This document shows positions 9,696 to 19,407 of a stretch of DNA of 41,118 bases, in pieces. This DNA comes from Spirochaetales bacterium (GTDB lineage Bacteria > Spirochaetota > Spirochaetia > DSM-27196 > SLST01), in contig SKZO01000320.1 in assembly GCA_007127335.1 (NCBI GenBank), forward strand, positions 1 to 41,118. The letters run 5' to 3'. Within the stretch, counting starts at the first letter, position 1. Every line of letters starts with the position of its first letter. The notes beneath the pieces are model-generated. The model was not told where the DNA came from and ran no database searches. It saw only the letters and a list, made by a program, of their open reading frames with translations. Position numbers and translations under genes: made by a program.

Positions 9696-11429
9696 TTACT
9701 GTGGAGGCCGGTCGATCGAGACCGGCAATCGTCCGGGCGCCGATATGCGCCCGAACAGCGCAGAGAACCCGGCGCGAAACGACTCTTCACCCCAACCGTA
9801 GAGGGCAAGCGCGGTGCTGACCCACGGCACCTCGGCAAGGTAGATGGGCGTGAGAATCGAGAGGACAATCACCTGCACGTCGAGATCCTCGATTGCCGCG
9901 AGGATTTGCAGGGTGTGGGGGTCGGAGAGGCAGAAGATGACCGTGTCGTAGCCGAGGACAAGGCTGCGGAAACGGCGGATCTCGGCTGCATCCGCTGAGA
10001 AGAATCGTCCGGGGGATATGCGGTGGCGATCGGCGTGAGGCAGGAACTCGGCTCCTGTCGCGAGGAAGTCCTGATCCTTTCCGGCGAGCAGGACCCGTCC
10101 GTGGCCAGTTGAATCGAAGGGCAGGAGTGCGTCGCGCACGATCGTCACGCTGCGGGCCGCCTGATCGCGCAGGAAGTCCAGGCTGCGCTGCTCGCGCATC
10201 GCGTCGGCGATGCGCTCGACGTCCGGCACGAGCGGCACCCGGTCCGCCGGCTTGAGGTACTCGAGTTTCAGGTCGATGACGCGTCCGGCCGCCTCCCTGA
10301 CGATCTGCCGGAAGTCCGGATCGGACTCGTAGGTCGACATGAGGTGCCGGAACAGCGATCCGTTCGGAACGGGTGTCCGGGACAGCATGACCAGGTCGTT
10401 TCCTGCACGCAGCGCTTCTACGACGATCTCTTCTATCCCCCAGTTCCGGTCGGCGCCGTACTCCCAGGCTCCGCCCATATACAGATCGTCGGTGATGATC
10501 AGGCCCTCGAAGCCGAGGTCCCTGCGCAGCAACTGGCGCTTGAAGTAGGCTGACAGCGACGCAGGACGCCCATCGTCCCAGATGCTCGGGAATCTCAGGT
10601 GCGCCGAGAGTATCGCGGGCACTCCTTCATTGATCAGAAAGCGAAACGGGACGAGATCGCGGCTCGTGAGCTCCTCCATGCTGTCGTAGATGACCGGCAG
10701 AACACCGTGCGAGTCCTCGGATGCATTGCCATGGCCCGGAAAATGCTTGGCGGTGGCAATGACCCGTGTCTCCTCCAGTCCGTGGAAGAAGGCGGAGCCG
10801 AGCAGGCCGCTCTGGACCGGATCGCTGGAGAAGGCGCGCGGGCCGATGACGTGCGCCTCAGGATTGATGTACACATCCACCGTGGGCGCAAAGTTCATGT
10901 TGATTCCCAGCGCTCTCAGCTCCATGCCAATGTAGTAGGCGCTGCGATAGGCGTCATAGGGGAGGTCTGATGCCCCAATTGCCATGTTGCCCGGCGTGAT
11001 AATCGTTGACAGGTCTCCGTTTCCCTTGACGTGTCGAACCCACCCTCCTTCCTGATCGGTGGCGGTGAGAAGCGGGATGTCGAGTCGGTGCGTGGCGGCC
11101 AGCTCCTGCATCGTACCGAGCGCGCGCGCGAGTCGCAGGAGGTCCACGCCGTTCCACCCGAATACCTTCACCCCGCCCAGGTTCGTGGTACGTATCCACT
11201 CGAGCACCTCGTTGCTCGGATCCTCTCCGGCCCATCCGATCATGAGCGTCTGGCCCAGGAGCTCCTCTGGAGTCATCGCGTCGAGCAGCCTTTCTCGAAC
11301 GACATCGTCGGGCAGATCGTCCCAGAACGAGACGGGTTCACTGCCCGTGGCGCGGCCTGAGACAACAACGGTCAGCACCGCGATGAGGAGTCGGGGAATC
11401 CGGCCGGTCGGCTTTCTCATGTTCTTCAC
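9696..11429 (-). CDS. Glycoside hydrolase family 3 N-terminal domain protein (beta-N-acetylhexosaminidase/NagZ-like)
   Basis: TDQEGGWVRHVKG, AKHFPGHGNASEDSH, IITDDLYMGG motifs; GTG start. Confidence 0.88.
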   Translation of the reverse strand: MKNMRKPTGRIPRLLIAVLTVVVSGRATGSEPVSFWDDLPDDVVRERLLDAMTPEELLGQTLMIGWAGEDPSNEVLEWIRTTNLGGVKVFGWNGVDLLRLARALGTMQELAATHRLDIPLLTATDQEGGWVRHVKGNGDLSTIITPGNMAIGASDLPYDAYRSAYYIGMELRALGINMNFAPTVDVYINPEAHVIGPRAFSSDPVQSGLLGSAFFHGLEETRVIATAKHFPGHGNASEDSHGVLPVIYDSMEELTSRDLVPFRFLINEGVPAILSAHLRFPSIWDDGRPASLSAYFKRQLLRRDLGFEGLIITDDLYMGGAWEYGADRNWGIEEIVVEALRAGNDLVMLSRTPVPNGSLFRHLMSTYESDPDFRQIVREAAGRVIDLKLEYLKPADRVPLVPDVERIADAMREQRSLDFLRDQAARSVTIVRDALLPFDSTGHGRVLLAGKDQDFLATGAEFLPHADRHRISPGRFFSADAAEIRRFRSLVLGYDTVIFCLSDPHTLQILAAIEDLDVQVIVLSILTPIYLAEVPWVSTALALYGWGEESFRAGFSALFGRISAPGRLPVSIDRPPQ

Positions 11430-11516
11430 TCGGTTTCGACTATATCAAGGCCCGACTCATCTGCGCAATTGATCCGGCCGACAATCAGAAGGAGTACGTA
11501 TGCGCTGGAGGAAGGA

Positions 11517-12005
11517 TTGAGGGCCGAAGAGATCAGGACAACGCTCACTGAGGAAGCCGAGCTGCTCGTGGAGTTCGGCAACCGCGAACAGGACCTGCAG
11601 CAGGCGGTGCTGCGCCGCGACTGGCCTGCGGTGGACGCCCTTGTGGCGACGATGGAAGAGCAGAGCAGGCGGTTCGTCCGGCTCGACGAGCAGCGACACG
11701 AGCTCGTTGCCGGTGCGAAGGCCAACCTTGGGCTTCGACCCGACGCTTCATTCGGGGAGCTCGTCGATCGCCTTCCGGAGTCCGACCGGCGGGAGCTCCA
11801 CAGGCTCTTCAGGTCGCTGCAGGTCCTCGTGCTCAAGGTGAAGAGCGTGACCCGGGGCATCGACTCGTACGTCCACGGCAGCCTGCGTGCCGCGCACGAC
11901 GTACTCGGCGAGGTGTTCCCCGATCAGAAAGGCACACTCTACTCGTGGAAAGGGCGACGGATGCATGCCGACGGGCGCGCAATGGTCGTCGACCAGCACC
12001 TGTAG
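11517..12005 (+). CDS. FlgN-like flagellar chaperone
   Basis: Helical ~160-aa protein directly 5' of flgK; GGAGG 5 nt upstream of TTG 11517 (track start 11469). Confidence 0.6.
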   Translation: MRAEEIRTTLTEEAELLVEFGNREQDLQQAVLRRDWPAVDALVATMEEQSRRFVRLDEQRHELVAGAKANLGLRPDASFGELVDRLPESDRRELHRLFRSLQVLVLKVKSVTRGIDSYVHGSLRAAHDVLGEVFPDQKGTLYSWKGRRMHADGRAMVVDQHL

Positions 12006-12014
12006 GAGGATCTG

Positions 12015-13889
12015 ATGCAGTCGACGTTTTCCGGAATCGAGTTGGGCAAACGGAGTCTCTTCGCACAGAACCGCGGGCTGCAGACCGTTGGGCACAACCT
12101 GTCCAACGCCTCCGTTGAGGGGTACAGTCGCCAGCGCGTCGAGTTTGCCCCTACCGATCCCCTCTACCGGCCCCAGCTGAACCGTGCCGAACGACCGGGA
12201 CAGACCGGTCAGGGTGTCGATATCGCCCGGATCGAGAGGATCAGGGATATGCTGCTCGAGCGCCGGATTGTCGGCCAGGCCGGGGGCGAGGGCTATTGGG
12301 AGAGTCGTGACAAGTATGTCAGGATGCTCGAGCAGGTCTACAACGAGCCGGTCGACGTATCCATCCGTACACAGATGGACAAGTTCTGGGATGCGTGGCA
12401 GGAGCTCAGTGCCTTTCCCGAGCAGATGGCCGCGCGGCAGCAGGTGCTCACTCGCGGCCAGGCGCTCGTGGAGAGTATACAGCTGCGCTATCACAGTCTC
12501 GAGCAGATACGAGCGATGCTCGAGGACGAGATACGGATCACTACATCGCAGGTGAACACGCTGACACGGCAGATCGCGGCGCTCAACGAGGAGATCGTCA
12601 AGGTCGAGGCCGCCGGCGACAATCCGAACGACTGGCTCGATCAGCGTGATCTGCGCGTAGAACAGTTGGCGAAGCTCATCAACATCACGATCGACACCAG
12701 CGATCCGGATGAGTTCAACGTCCACACGAACGGACATCAGCTCGTCCAGGGCTCGGTCGCGCTGGAATTCGCGACCGAGCGCGATCTCACCAACGAAGGC
12801 TACTCTCGTGTCGTCTGGGCGGAAGGCCGTGAGGAAGCCGTGTTTCGCACCGGACGGCTTGCGGCGCTCCTCGAGCTCAGAGACGTCGACGTCCGCGGCG
12901 AGATTCAGGGACTGGACAACATGGCGGTCAACTTCGTCGATCTGGTCAACGAAGTCCATCGACGGGCCTACGGCCTCGATGGAACGACCGGCAACGACTT
13001 CTTCGTCGAGTACCCTTTCGTGAACAATGCCCTGGGGAACTACGACCGCAGCGGCGACGGGCAGTTCGACTCCACCTACCTCTTCAGGATCTCCGGTGCG
13101 AACCGGCTCGATCCTCAGGAGCAGATTGGTCTGTCCGGCACGCTGACCCTTTCCGGGCCCACGGGGCTCGTGGCGATAGACTATTCGGCGACCGACACGG
13201 TGGCCGAGCTGATCAACCGGATCAACCACTCCCCGAGCGAAGTCGTCGCCAGACTCGACAACGAGGGTCGGCTCACCCTGAAGGGCACGCCGGCGGAAGC
13301 TCTCACCGATCCCGATTTCGTGGTTCGCTACCTCGAGGACTCAGGGCAGTTCCTCGCCGGGTACGCCGGGATCCTGCAGGGTCCCGGTCCCGACAATGCG
13401 TACACCTGGGAACAGCCCGACGCGGTGCTCACGTTGCGCGCGGAAGTCGACTTCGCGGTCGCACCGCTCGCCCATCCTTCCGGATGGATAGGAGTCAACG
13501 AGGATCTCATCCGGCAGCCCGCCTCCGTTGCCGCGAGTCTCGGGACCGCCGGAAGACCGGGGAACCCCGGAGACGGAAGCGCCGCACTGCAGATCGCCTC
13601 GATTCGGAACCAGCCGGTTCAGGTGGGACAAATCCGAAGCTTCGACGACTACTTCGCCGACTCGGTGGCCGGCGTGGCGCTCCGGGGTGAGGAGGCGGCG
13701 CTCGCGCTCGCGACACAGAACGCCATCATGAAGGACCTCCGGGACACCCGGGAGAGTATCAGCGGCGTGAACATAGACGAGGAAATCGCGCAGATGATCA
13801 AGTTCCAGCACGGGTACGCCGCTGCAGCACGGTTCATCTCCGAAGTCGACCGGATGCTCGACACGATCATCAACCGAATGGGAGTGTAA
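12015..13889 (+). CDS. flgK: Flagellar hook-associated protein 1
   Basis: SGIELGKRSLFAQNRGLQTVGHNLSNASVEGYSRQRVEF N-terminus and typical C-terminal helix. Confidence 0.96.
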   Translation: MQSTFSGIELGKRSLFAQNRGLQTVGHNLSNASVEGYSRQRVEFAPTDPLYRPQLNRAERPGQTGQGVDIARIERIRDMLLERRIVGQAGGEGYWESRDKYVRMLEQVYNEPVDVSIRTQMDKFWDAWQELSAFPEQMAARQQVLTRGQALVESIQLRYHSLEQIRAMLEDEIRITTSQVNTLTRQIAALNEEIVKVEAAGDNPNDWLDQRDLRVEQLAKLINITIDTSDPDEFNVHTNGHQLVQGSVALEFATERDLTNEGYSRVVWAEGREEAVFRTGRLAALLELRDVDVRGEIQGLDNMAVNFVDLVNEVHRRAYGLDGTTGNDFFVEYPFVNNALGNYDRSGDGQFDSTYLFRISGANRLDPQEQIGLSGTLTLSGPTGLVAIDYSATDTVAELINRINHSPSEVVARLDNEGRLTLKGTPAEALTDPDFVVRYLEDSGQFLAGYAGILQGPGPDNAYTWEQPDAVLTLRAEVDFAVAPLAHPSGWIGVNEDLIRQPASVAASLGTAGRPGNPGDGSAALQIASIRNQPVQVGQIRSFDDYFADSVAGVALRGEEAALALATQNAIMKDLRDTRESISGVNIDEEIAQMIKFQHGYAAAARFISEVDRMLDTIINRMGV

Positions 13890-13892
13890 GGT

Positions 13893-15140
13893 ATGCAGCG
13901 AGTCAGCACGAATATGTCGAATGACGACATGCAGTACTACGCCCGTCAGCGTGAGAGCAGGCTGCTGAACACCCAGAACCAGATCGCCAGCCAGAACCGG
14001 ATCCAGTCGCTTCGCGACGATCCGGCAGCGGCAGCGCATGCAACTCGCCACTCGAGTTACCTGTTCCGATTGAACCGCTACTCGAAGAATATCGAGACCG
14101 CGCAGCTTCGCCACCGCGAGAGTGAGGTCTACATGCAGGAGGCGGTCTCCATTCTGCAGCGGGTGCGGGAGCTCGGACTGCAGGGCGCGCAGGGAACCTA
14201 TACCAGAGAGGATACACGCGCAATGGCGACGGAGGTCAATCAGCTGCTGAACCAGCTCGTGGAGTCGGCGAACGCGAAGGGCGGAGACGGCGCGATGTTG
14301 TTCGCCGGTGATCGTACCCAGGCCGCGCCGTTTCGTGCGATCACCGGACGGATCGAAGGGTTCGGCGAGCCGGTCATTGCCCAGGTGCAGTACCTTGGAA
14401 CGATCAGCGAGAACCAGACCGAGGTCGCTGAGGGGAGCTACGTACCGTTGAACTTCGCCGGCAACCGGGTCTTCTGGGCTGAGAACCAGCAGATCTTCAG
14501 CAGCGTGGACGCGACCGGCTACGTGGTCCAGGAAGACGCCACCATCCTCGTGGACGGCCAGGAGATCCAGCTTCGCACCGGCGACAGTATCTCGGCGATC
14601 ATCGCAAAGATCAACGACTCCGGCGCGCCGGTTCGAGCGCGTCTCGATCCGATCCAGAATTCGCTCGTCATCGAATCCACAGCGCCGCAACAGCTCTGGC
14701 TCGACGATGGTGAGGACGGGCGCGTTCTGAGGGACCTGGGCATCCTCAGCGAGCGGGGAAATCCCCCTCCCATGAATATCGCCCCGGCAGCGCGGGTCTT
14801 CGGCGGATCGATGTTTGATGCCCTGATCAACCTGCGGGACCGACTGGCAGCCGGAGACACCATCAACATCGGTGGTCGGGCGCTCGGCGGTATAGACAGT
14901 GCGCTCGACAACCTGCTCGGCCGGCTCGGAACCCTCGGGTCATACGACGAGCGGCTGCGCCTGGCTCTCGAACGGACCCGGACCACCATCCCCCAGATCA
15001 CCGCGAGGTACTCGAATGAAGTCGACGTTGACATGGCTGAGGCGATCACCGATCTGCGCATGCTCGAACACACGCACCGAGCCGCCCTGGGGGCGGCGGC
15101 GCGCATCATCCAGCCGACGCTGCTCGACTTCCTGAGGTAG
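13893..15140 (+). CDS. flgL: Flagellar hook-associated protein 3
   Basis: Flagellin-like N/C termini, flagellin-hook-IN-like insert, position after flgK. Confidence 0.93.
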   Translation: MQRVSTNMSNDDMQYYARQRESRLLNTQNQIASQNRIQSLRDDPAAAAHATRHSSYLFRLNRYSKNIETAQLRHRESEVYMQEAVSILQRVRELGLQGAQGTYTREDTRAMATEVNQLLNQLVESANAKGGDGAMLFAGDRTQAAPFRAITGRIEGFGEPVIAQVQYLGTISENQTEVAEGSYVPLNFAGNRVFWAENQQIFSSVDATGYVVQEDATILVDGQEIQLRTGDSISAIIAKINDSGAPVRARLDPIQNSLVIESTAPQQLWLDDGEDGRVLRDLGILSERGNPPPMNIAPAARVFGGSMFDALINLRDRLAAGDTINIGGRALGGIDSALDNLLGRLGTLGSYDERLRLALERTRTTIPQITARYSNEVDVDMAEAITDLRMLEHTHRAALGAAARIIQPTLLDFLR

Positions 15141-15142
15141 TC

Positions 15143-15586
15143 ATGCAGATCGACTCCAAACCCTACGGGCCGCTTGCGATCGACGAGCGACAGGTGATCA
15201 CCTTCCCGGTCGGGATCTTCGGGTTCGAGCAGCTGCGGACATACGCTCTGCTCGATGCGGTTCAGACCGGCTTCTACTGGCTGCAGAGTCTCGAGGACCC
15301 GGAGCTCGCGTTCATTATGCTCAATCCGTACGATCTTCGACCTGACTATGTCCTCGAGGTCCCGGACGAAGACCTCGAGTCGATCGGTTACGAGGAGGAC
15401 GAGGATATTCTGGTCTTCGCGATCGTGACGATCCCCGACGACGAGACGAAGATCAGCGCCAATCTCCAGGGACCGATCATCATCAACCGTGTGGCGCAGC
15501 TCGGGCGGCAGTCGATCTCGCTCGATTCACGATGGAGGACCAAGCACCTTATCCTCGATGAGCTCGCAGAGACCGGGAGTCGTTGA
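15143..15586 (+). CDS. fliW: Flagellar assembly factor FliW
   Basis: [42 protein letters not shown]; adjacent to csrA. Confidence 0.95.
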   Translation: MQIDSKPYGPLAIDERQVITFPVGIFGFEQLRTYALLDAVQTGFYWLQSLEDPELAFIMLNPYDLRPDYVLEVPDEDLESIGYEEDEDILVFAIVTIPDDETKISANLQGPIIINRVAQLGRQSISLDSRWRTKHLILDELAETGSR

Positions 15587-15587
15587 G

Positions 15588-15836
15588 ATGCTCATACTCG
15601 CGCGCAGAGTAAACGAAAGCATCGTCATTGGCGATTCGATCCACGTCTCGGTCGTGGACATCAAGGGCGATCAGGTGAAGCTCGGTATCGACGCCCCCCG
15701 TCAGGTCAAGGTATACCGGCAGGAAGTGTACGACGCGATCCAGGAGGAGAACCGCGAAGCGGCTCGAAGCGCACGCGCGAGAACCTCCGACGCTTCACTG
15801 CCGTCCCTCGAGCGAAAACCGGACGACCAGGGCTGA
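15588..15836 (+). CDS. csrA: Carbon storage regulator
   Basis: [48 protein letters not shown]; start ATG 15588 (track start is upstream). Confidence 0.97.
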   Translation: MLILARRVNESIVIGDSIHVSVVDIKGDQVKLGIDAPRQVKVYRQEVYDAIQEENREAARSARARTSDASLPSLERKPDDQG

Positions 15837-15863
15837 CCCGGGGCGACCGCCGCAGAGGCTGGC

Positions 15864-16613
15864 TCAGCGCTTCACGCCTTGCGTGAGAGACGCCTTGCGT
15901 AAGAGCTCGGCGTCGCTGCGTCGCACGTAGAGCGGCCCCGCGTCGATCAGGTCGTAGCCGGTCGCCTTCATGCGGCGATCGGCCTGGTCGAGGAGCGAGA
16001 TCGCATACCCTCCGCGATAGTCTGGACCCTCGCAGAGCTCCAGGTCTTCCGGCTGCTCGCCGGTGCCGAGAGCACGCATGAACCCGCGGACATGCGGGCC
16101 GCACAGGAGCACTCTCCGGGTGCCGACCCGGGTAAAGAGATCCCGGGCGCTCCTCAGCAGACGACGCGGTTCGAGGTCGAGATCGTCGGTGAGGCGGGTT
16201 CCTCGCGAGTAGACCGCGGCATAGTACCGACCCTTTCGGGCGTCGAGAAGCGGCATGACCAGGCCGTCTCCCGCGTCCGTAGCGGACGCAATGACGTCGA
16301 GTGTTGGCACTGAGACAAGCGGGAGACGCGGATGACCCCGCACACCGGCGATCGCCGACGCGATACCCTTGGCCGTCGCCATGCCTATACGCAGGCCCGT
16401 GAACGAGCCCGGGCCTCGCATGCACGAGACGAAATCGAGCTCATGCGGTTGAAGCCCCGCTCGGCCGAGCAATGCATCGACAATGGGCATGAGAAGACGC
16501 GCATGGTGCAGCCCCTCATCGCGCACTTCGTGGTACGATCGCGCCTGCGTACCCTCGACGCGCAGCGCAACCGAAAGGATCTCCGTTGCCGTGTCTATCG
16601 CGAGGTGGTTCAT
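15864..16613 (-). CDS. tsaB: tRNA threonylcarbamoyladenosine biosynthesis protein TsaB
   Basis: LAIDTATEILSVAL, GPGSFTGLRIGMATAKGIA. Confidence 0.92.
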   Translation of the reverse strand: MNHLAIDTATEILSVALRVEGTQARSYHEVRDEGLHHARLLMPIVDALLGRAGLQPHELDFVSCMRGPGSFTGLRIGMATAKGIASAIAGVRGHPRLPLVSVPTLDVIASATDAGDGLVMPLLDARKGRYYAAVYSRGTRLTDDLDLEPRRLLRSARDLFTRVGTRRVLLCGPHVRGFMRALGTGEQPEDLELCEGPDYRGGYAISLLDQADRRMKATGYDLIDAGPLYVRRSDAELLRKASLTQGVKR

Positions 16614-17047
16614 CGTCGCGCGCCCCCTGCGACCAGGCGCCGCGGTATGTCGATCGACCTGCTGCCGTCGTCGTTGACGCGAAGCCGGATCGTGAATGCG
16701 GTTTCAGGGAGCTGTGATCCGGCACGATCCGGCCACTCGATCACAGACACACCGTCGCCGTCGAGGGCCTCCTCGAGGCCGAGTTGAAGGAACTCCTCCT
16801 CGTCGGTGATCCTGTACAGATCTATGTGGTGGAGCGTCAATCTTCCGGGATACTCGCTCGCGATCGTGTACGTCGGGCTCGTGACCGGCTCCTTCACTCC
16901 AAGGCCGCGTGCGATACCCTGCGTAAGGGTCGTCTTGCCGGCGGCGAGCGACCCTTCGAGCAGGATGACCGTCCCCCCGCTCAGACGCGACCCAATGCGT
17001 TCACCGAGTGCTCGCGTTTCCTCTGAGGTGCGGGTTGTCGCGTTCAG
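16610..17047 (-). CDS. tsaE: tRNA threonylcarbamoyladenosine biosynthesis ATPase TsaE; start codon non-canonical (CTG at 17047 proposed)
   Basis: Frame upstream of the track's GTG (16897) encodes TSEETRALGERIGSRLSGGTVILLEGSLAAGKTTLTQGIARGLG with a P-loop, then VTSPTYTIASEY, HHIDLYRI, VIEWPDRAG. Confidence 0.85.
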   Translation of the reverse strand: MNATTRTSEETRALGERIGSRLSGGTVILLEGSLAAGKTTLTQGIARGLGVKEPVTSPTYTIASEYPGRLTLHHIDLYRITDEEEFLQLGLEEALDGDGVSVIEWPDRAGSQLPETAFTIRLRVNDDGSRSIDIPRRLVAGGARR

Positions 17048-17307
17048 GGCAGTTCCCCGCTCTGTTCGAGCTTGCTGATGTGGGATCTCAGCGCGGATGT
17101 CGCCGGGACTACCGGACAGTCGATGCTGTCGAGGAAGCGCACGCGGATGTCAACGGCGCCGAGTGGAGAGTGTTCGAGGACGAACTCGACCCGCCCGGAT
17201 GTTCGTTGCGCTCCGCCGTGGGCGAGCACCGCGGTTGCGGTATAGGTCCGTCGGTACATGAGAGGCGTTTCGCGGCGCGAGATGTTCGTCAAGTCCACTA
17301 CTTTCAT
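17044..17307 (-). CDS. Small conserved-type hypothetical protein
   Basis: Start ATG 17307 (MKVVDLTNISRRETPLMYRRTYTATAVL...) placed 7 nt after a -10-like element; track start is 17343. Confidence 0.6.
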   Translation of the reverse strand: MKVVDLTNISRRETPLMYRRTYTATAVLAHGGAQRTSGRVEFVLEHSPLGAVDIRVRFLDSIDCPVVPATSALRSHISKLEQSGELP

Positions 17308-17314
17308 CACGGGA

Positions 17315-17343
17315 ATCGTAATTGAGCGTGGTGGCCCGGTCAA
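17315..17343 (-). promoter_or_regulatory. Predicted internal promoter for hypothetical-tsaE-tsaB, -10 seven nt from ATG
   Basis: Minus strand TTGACC-N17-TACGAT-tcccgtg-ATG. Confidence 0.5.
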
Positions 17344-17362
17344 GGACCCCGGGGGGGGCGAG

Positions 17363-18442
17363 CTACTCTGTGAGGCCGTAGACGTAGCTCTGGATCTGGT
17401 TGAGGTGCTTGCGGGATACCCGAGTGAACTTGATATGCATCAGACGTCCCCGCGCGCGTTGGTGCTCAACCGCCCTCACCATCCCATATACCGAAAGAGG
17501 CGTCCCGTCGGCGCCCTCGAAGTCGATCTTGAGTATGTTCCCCTTGGGCAAGGCTACCTGAGTGCGGATCGCGCATCCGCCGGCCGACAGATCCTCGAAC
17601 CGGCCGAAAATCCTTCGATTCTTGTTGACGAAGGCCTGGGTCTTCTGCTTCCGCCCCCTGCCGGTGGTCAGTACCGTGACAGGATAGAAGTAGCACGGAC
17701 GATCGTATGCACGGCGGGGGGAGCGTCGTTTCTGGGTCTGTCGGATACTCGTTGCGTGCTCGACGAACATGATCGAAGCGCCCCGCACGTTGTTGAACCC
17801 GATCACCCTTGCCTTGAACGCGTACATTCGGTCGTGCTCGTCGACGAAGCTGATCTGCAGGACCGTCCCCTTCCTGTAGGACATGCTCGGCCCGCGGCGT
17901 GCGTACGGTAACTCGATTCCGAGGCCGTTGTGTACGTTCGACGCCACCATGGAGTCGTGACGATCCCCTTCGGCAGACCGAACCTGAACTGCCTGCCCGA
18001 TCCGTATGTGCCTCGAGGAGGGAAGCACCCTCACGCTCGACTGCGCGTTCTCGATCGTGCGCTTCACGGAGAAGAGCAGAGCCTTCTGGCGCTCACGCTC
18101 GGCCTCGGGCAGATCCGCGAGGTCGATCTGGTCCATGCGTCGTCTCAGCGCGTGGTTGAGGTAGGGTGAGTTGGTCAGCAATCGCTGGGGGTTCTGCAGC
18201 CCGAGGGTACGGACGAGGTCCTTCAGGGCGCGTCGCTGGTCCGGAGTGAGGCCGGCCCTCTTCGCCTGGCGTCCGAGTCCAACGGCCCGTTTCCCGCCGC
18301 TGCCTCCGCGCCGGCTGTTCAGGAGCGCCGCGATCGTGCCGACGAGCACAATCGCGCCGAACACGATGAGGGTGAGACGGGTCTGTGCAGGGTCCGGCTG
18401 AGCGAAGAACTGGATCTCTTGCTGCAGCAGTACCGGTATCAT
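17363..18442 (-). CDS. Membrane-anchored PilZ-domain protein
   Basis: N-terminal TM (LTLIVFGAIVLVGTIAALL); RRSPRRAYDR and DLSAGGCAIRT PilZ motifs. Confidence 0.82.
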   Translation of the reverse strand: MIPVLLQQEIQFFAQPDPAQTRLTLIVFGAIVLVGTIAALLNSRRGGSGGKRAVGLGRQAKRAGLTPDQRRALKDLVRTLGLQNPQRLLTNSPYLNHALRRRMDQIDLADLPEAERERQKALLFSVKRTIENAQSSVRVLPSSRHIRIGQAVQVRSAEGDRHDSMVASNVHNGLGIELPYARRGPSMSYRKGTVLQISFVDEHDRMYAFKARVIGFNNVRGASIMFVEHATSIRQTQKRRSPRRAYDRPCYFYPVTVLTTGRGRKQKTQAFVNKNRRIFGRFEDLSAGGCAIRTQVALPKGNILKIDFEGADGTPLSVYGMVRAVEHQRARGRLMHIKFTRVSRKHLNQIQSYVYGLTE

Positions 18443-19326
18443 GCGTCTCCGCCCTGGTCAGGCAGCAGCCGTTCGAGCTTCTCGAGGCGAGGCGCGACCT
18501 CGTACTCGAGGAGGTCGCCGATGAGAACGCTGTCCTGCATCTCAAAGGCGTCCTTCAGTTCGGAGAGCTGCGGCGTGATTTCCTCGGCGAAACGGCGTAC
18601 ACCTGCTATGTCGATCGCGGGCTCACGCGCGCTCGCCTCGACCAGGGGCACGAGTCGCATGACTCGCGTCAGCAGCTCAGTGAGCCGGACGATCGTCTGC
18701 ATCGCCGTTGTTTCGTCTCCGGTCTGAAGCTGCACCGGCACCTCTATCAGCTGCACGGCGGCCGCCGCAAGCTGTCCGAGCGACAGCGCGAGCTCGCGCT
18801 CGGGCTCCCGGTACTCGCGCTCTCTGGTCTGGAGTATTGTTCGTATGTCGGTGATCTCCGCCAGGATCGCTTCGGCCGCCTCCGGGTCGGGGAGGATGCC
18901 GGACTCGAGTTCCCTGTTCGAACAGACGGCGACCCGCCCGTTCTCGTCCGCCAGAGACGGGAAGTACCCGGCGAGCCGGCCACGCACGTACGGGAGTTCC
19001 TCTGCCAGCTCCCCGATCGGGCCGTCGTTCCGCGTCTCGAGCGCGTGAGCGAGCAGCGCACAGTACTCGTCGAGCGCGATCAGCGTCGCGTGATCGGCCT
19101 CTGAGAGCGGAAGAGCCTCCACGCTGATCTCCCGCACGGTGTGCAGTGCGATGTCCGCCCATGCGTCGCGATCGTGGATGGCGTACGTCCGATCGTTGAC
19201 GTCGAGCGAGGTGATCGCGAAACGCCCGGACCGCAGCCAGTCGGCCAGCTCATCGATCACTTCACCGAGCGATGATTCGTTTTCGAGGCTGAAATCGAGC
19301 GGTTCACGGTTGACGAGAATCTCCAT
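18439..19326 (-). CDS. Hypothetical protein downstream of fliD, largely helical C-terminus
   Basis: 295-aa ORF, ATGA overlap with the PilZ gene; no family recognised. Confidence 0.75.
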   Translation of the reverse strand: MEILVNREPLDFSLENESSLGEVIDELADWLRSGRFAITSLDVNDRTYAIHDRDAWADIALHTVREISVEALPLSEADHATLIALDEYCALLAHALETRNDGPIGELAEELPYVRGRLAGYFPSLADENGRVAVCSNRELESGILPDPEAAEAILAEITDIRTILQTREREYREPERELALSLGQLAAAAVQLIEVPVQLQTGDETTAMQTIVRLTELLTRVMRLVPLVEASAREPAIDIAGVRRFAEEITPQLSELKDAFEMQDSVLIGDLLEYEVAPRLEKLERLLPDQGGDA

Positions 19327-19407
19327 AGGCCTCCCTTACAGTGTCGGCACGCTTCGTTCGTTGCCTGAGCCGTGCAGGCCGACGTCGGGTCCGGCCGCGC
19401 CATTCGA

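Noticed and set aside
11748-13229. 493-aa minus-strand ORF antisense to flgK
   Set aside because: flgK is unambiguous; the shadow ORF has no domain signal
13341-14690. 449-aa minus-strand ORF spanning flgK/flgL junction
   Set aside because: Crosses two certain genes on the other strand; composition artefact
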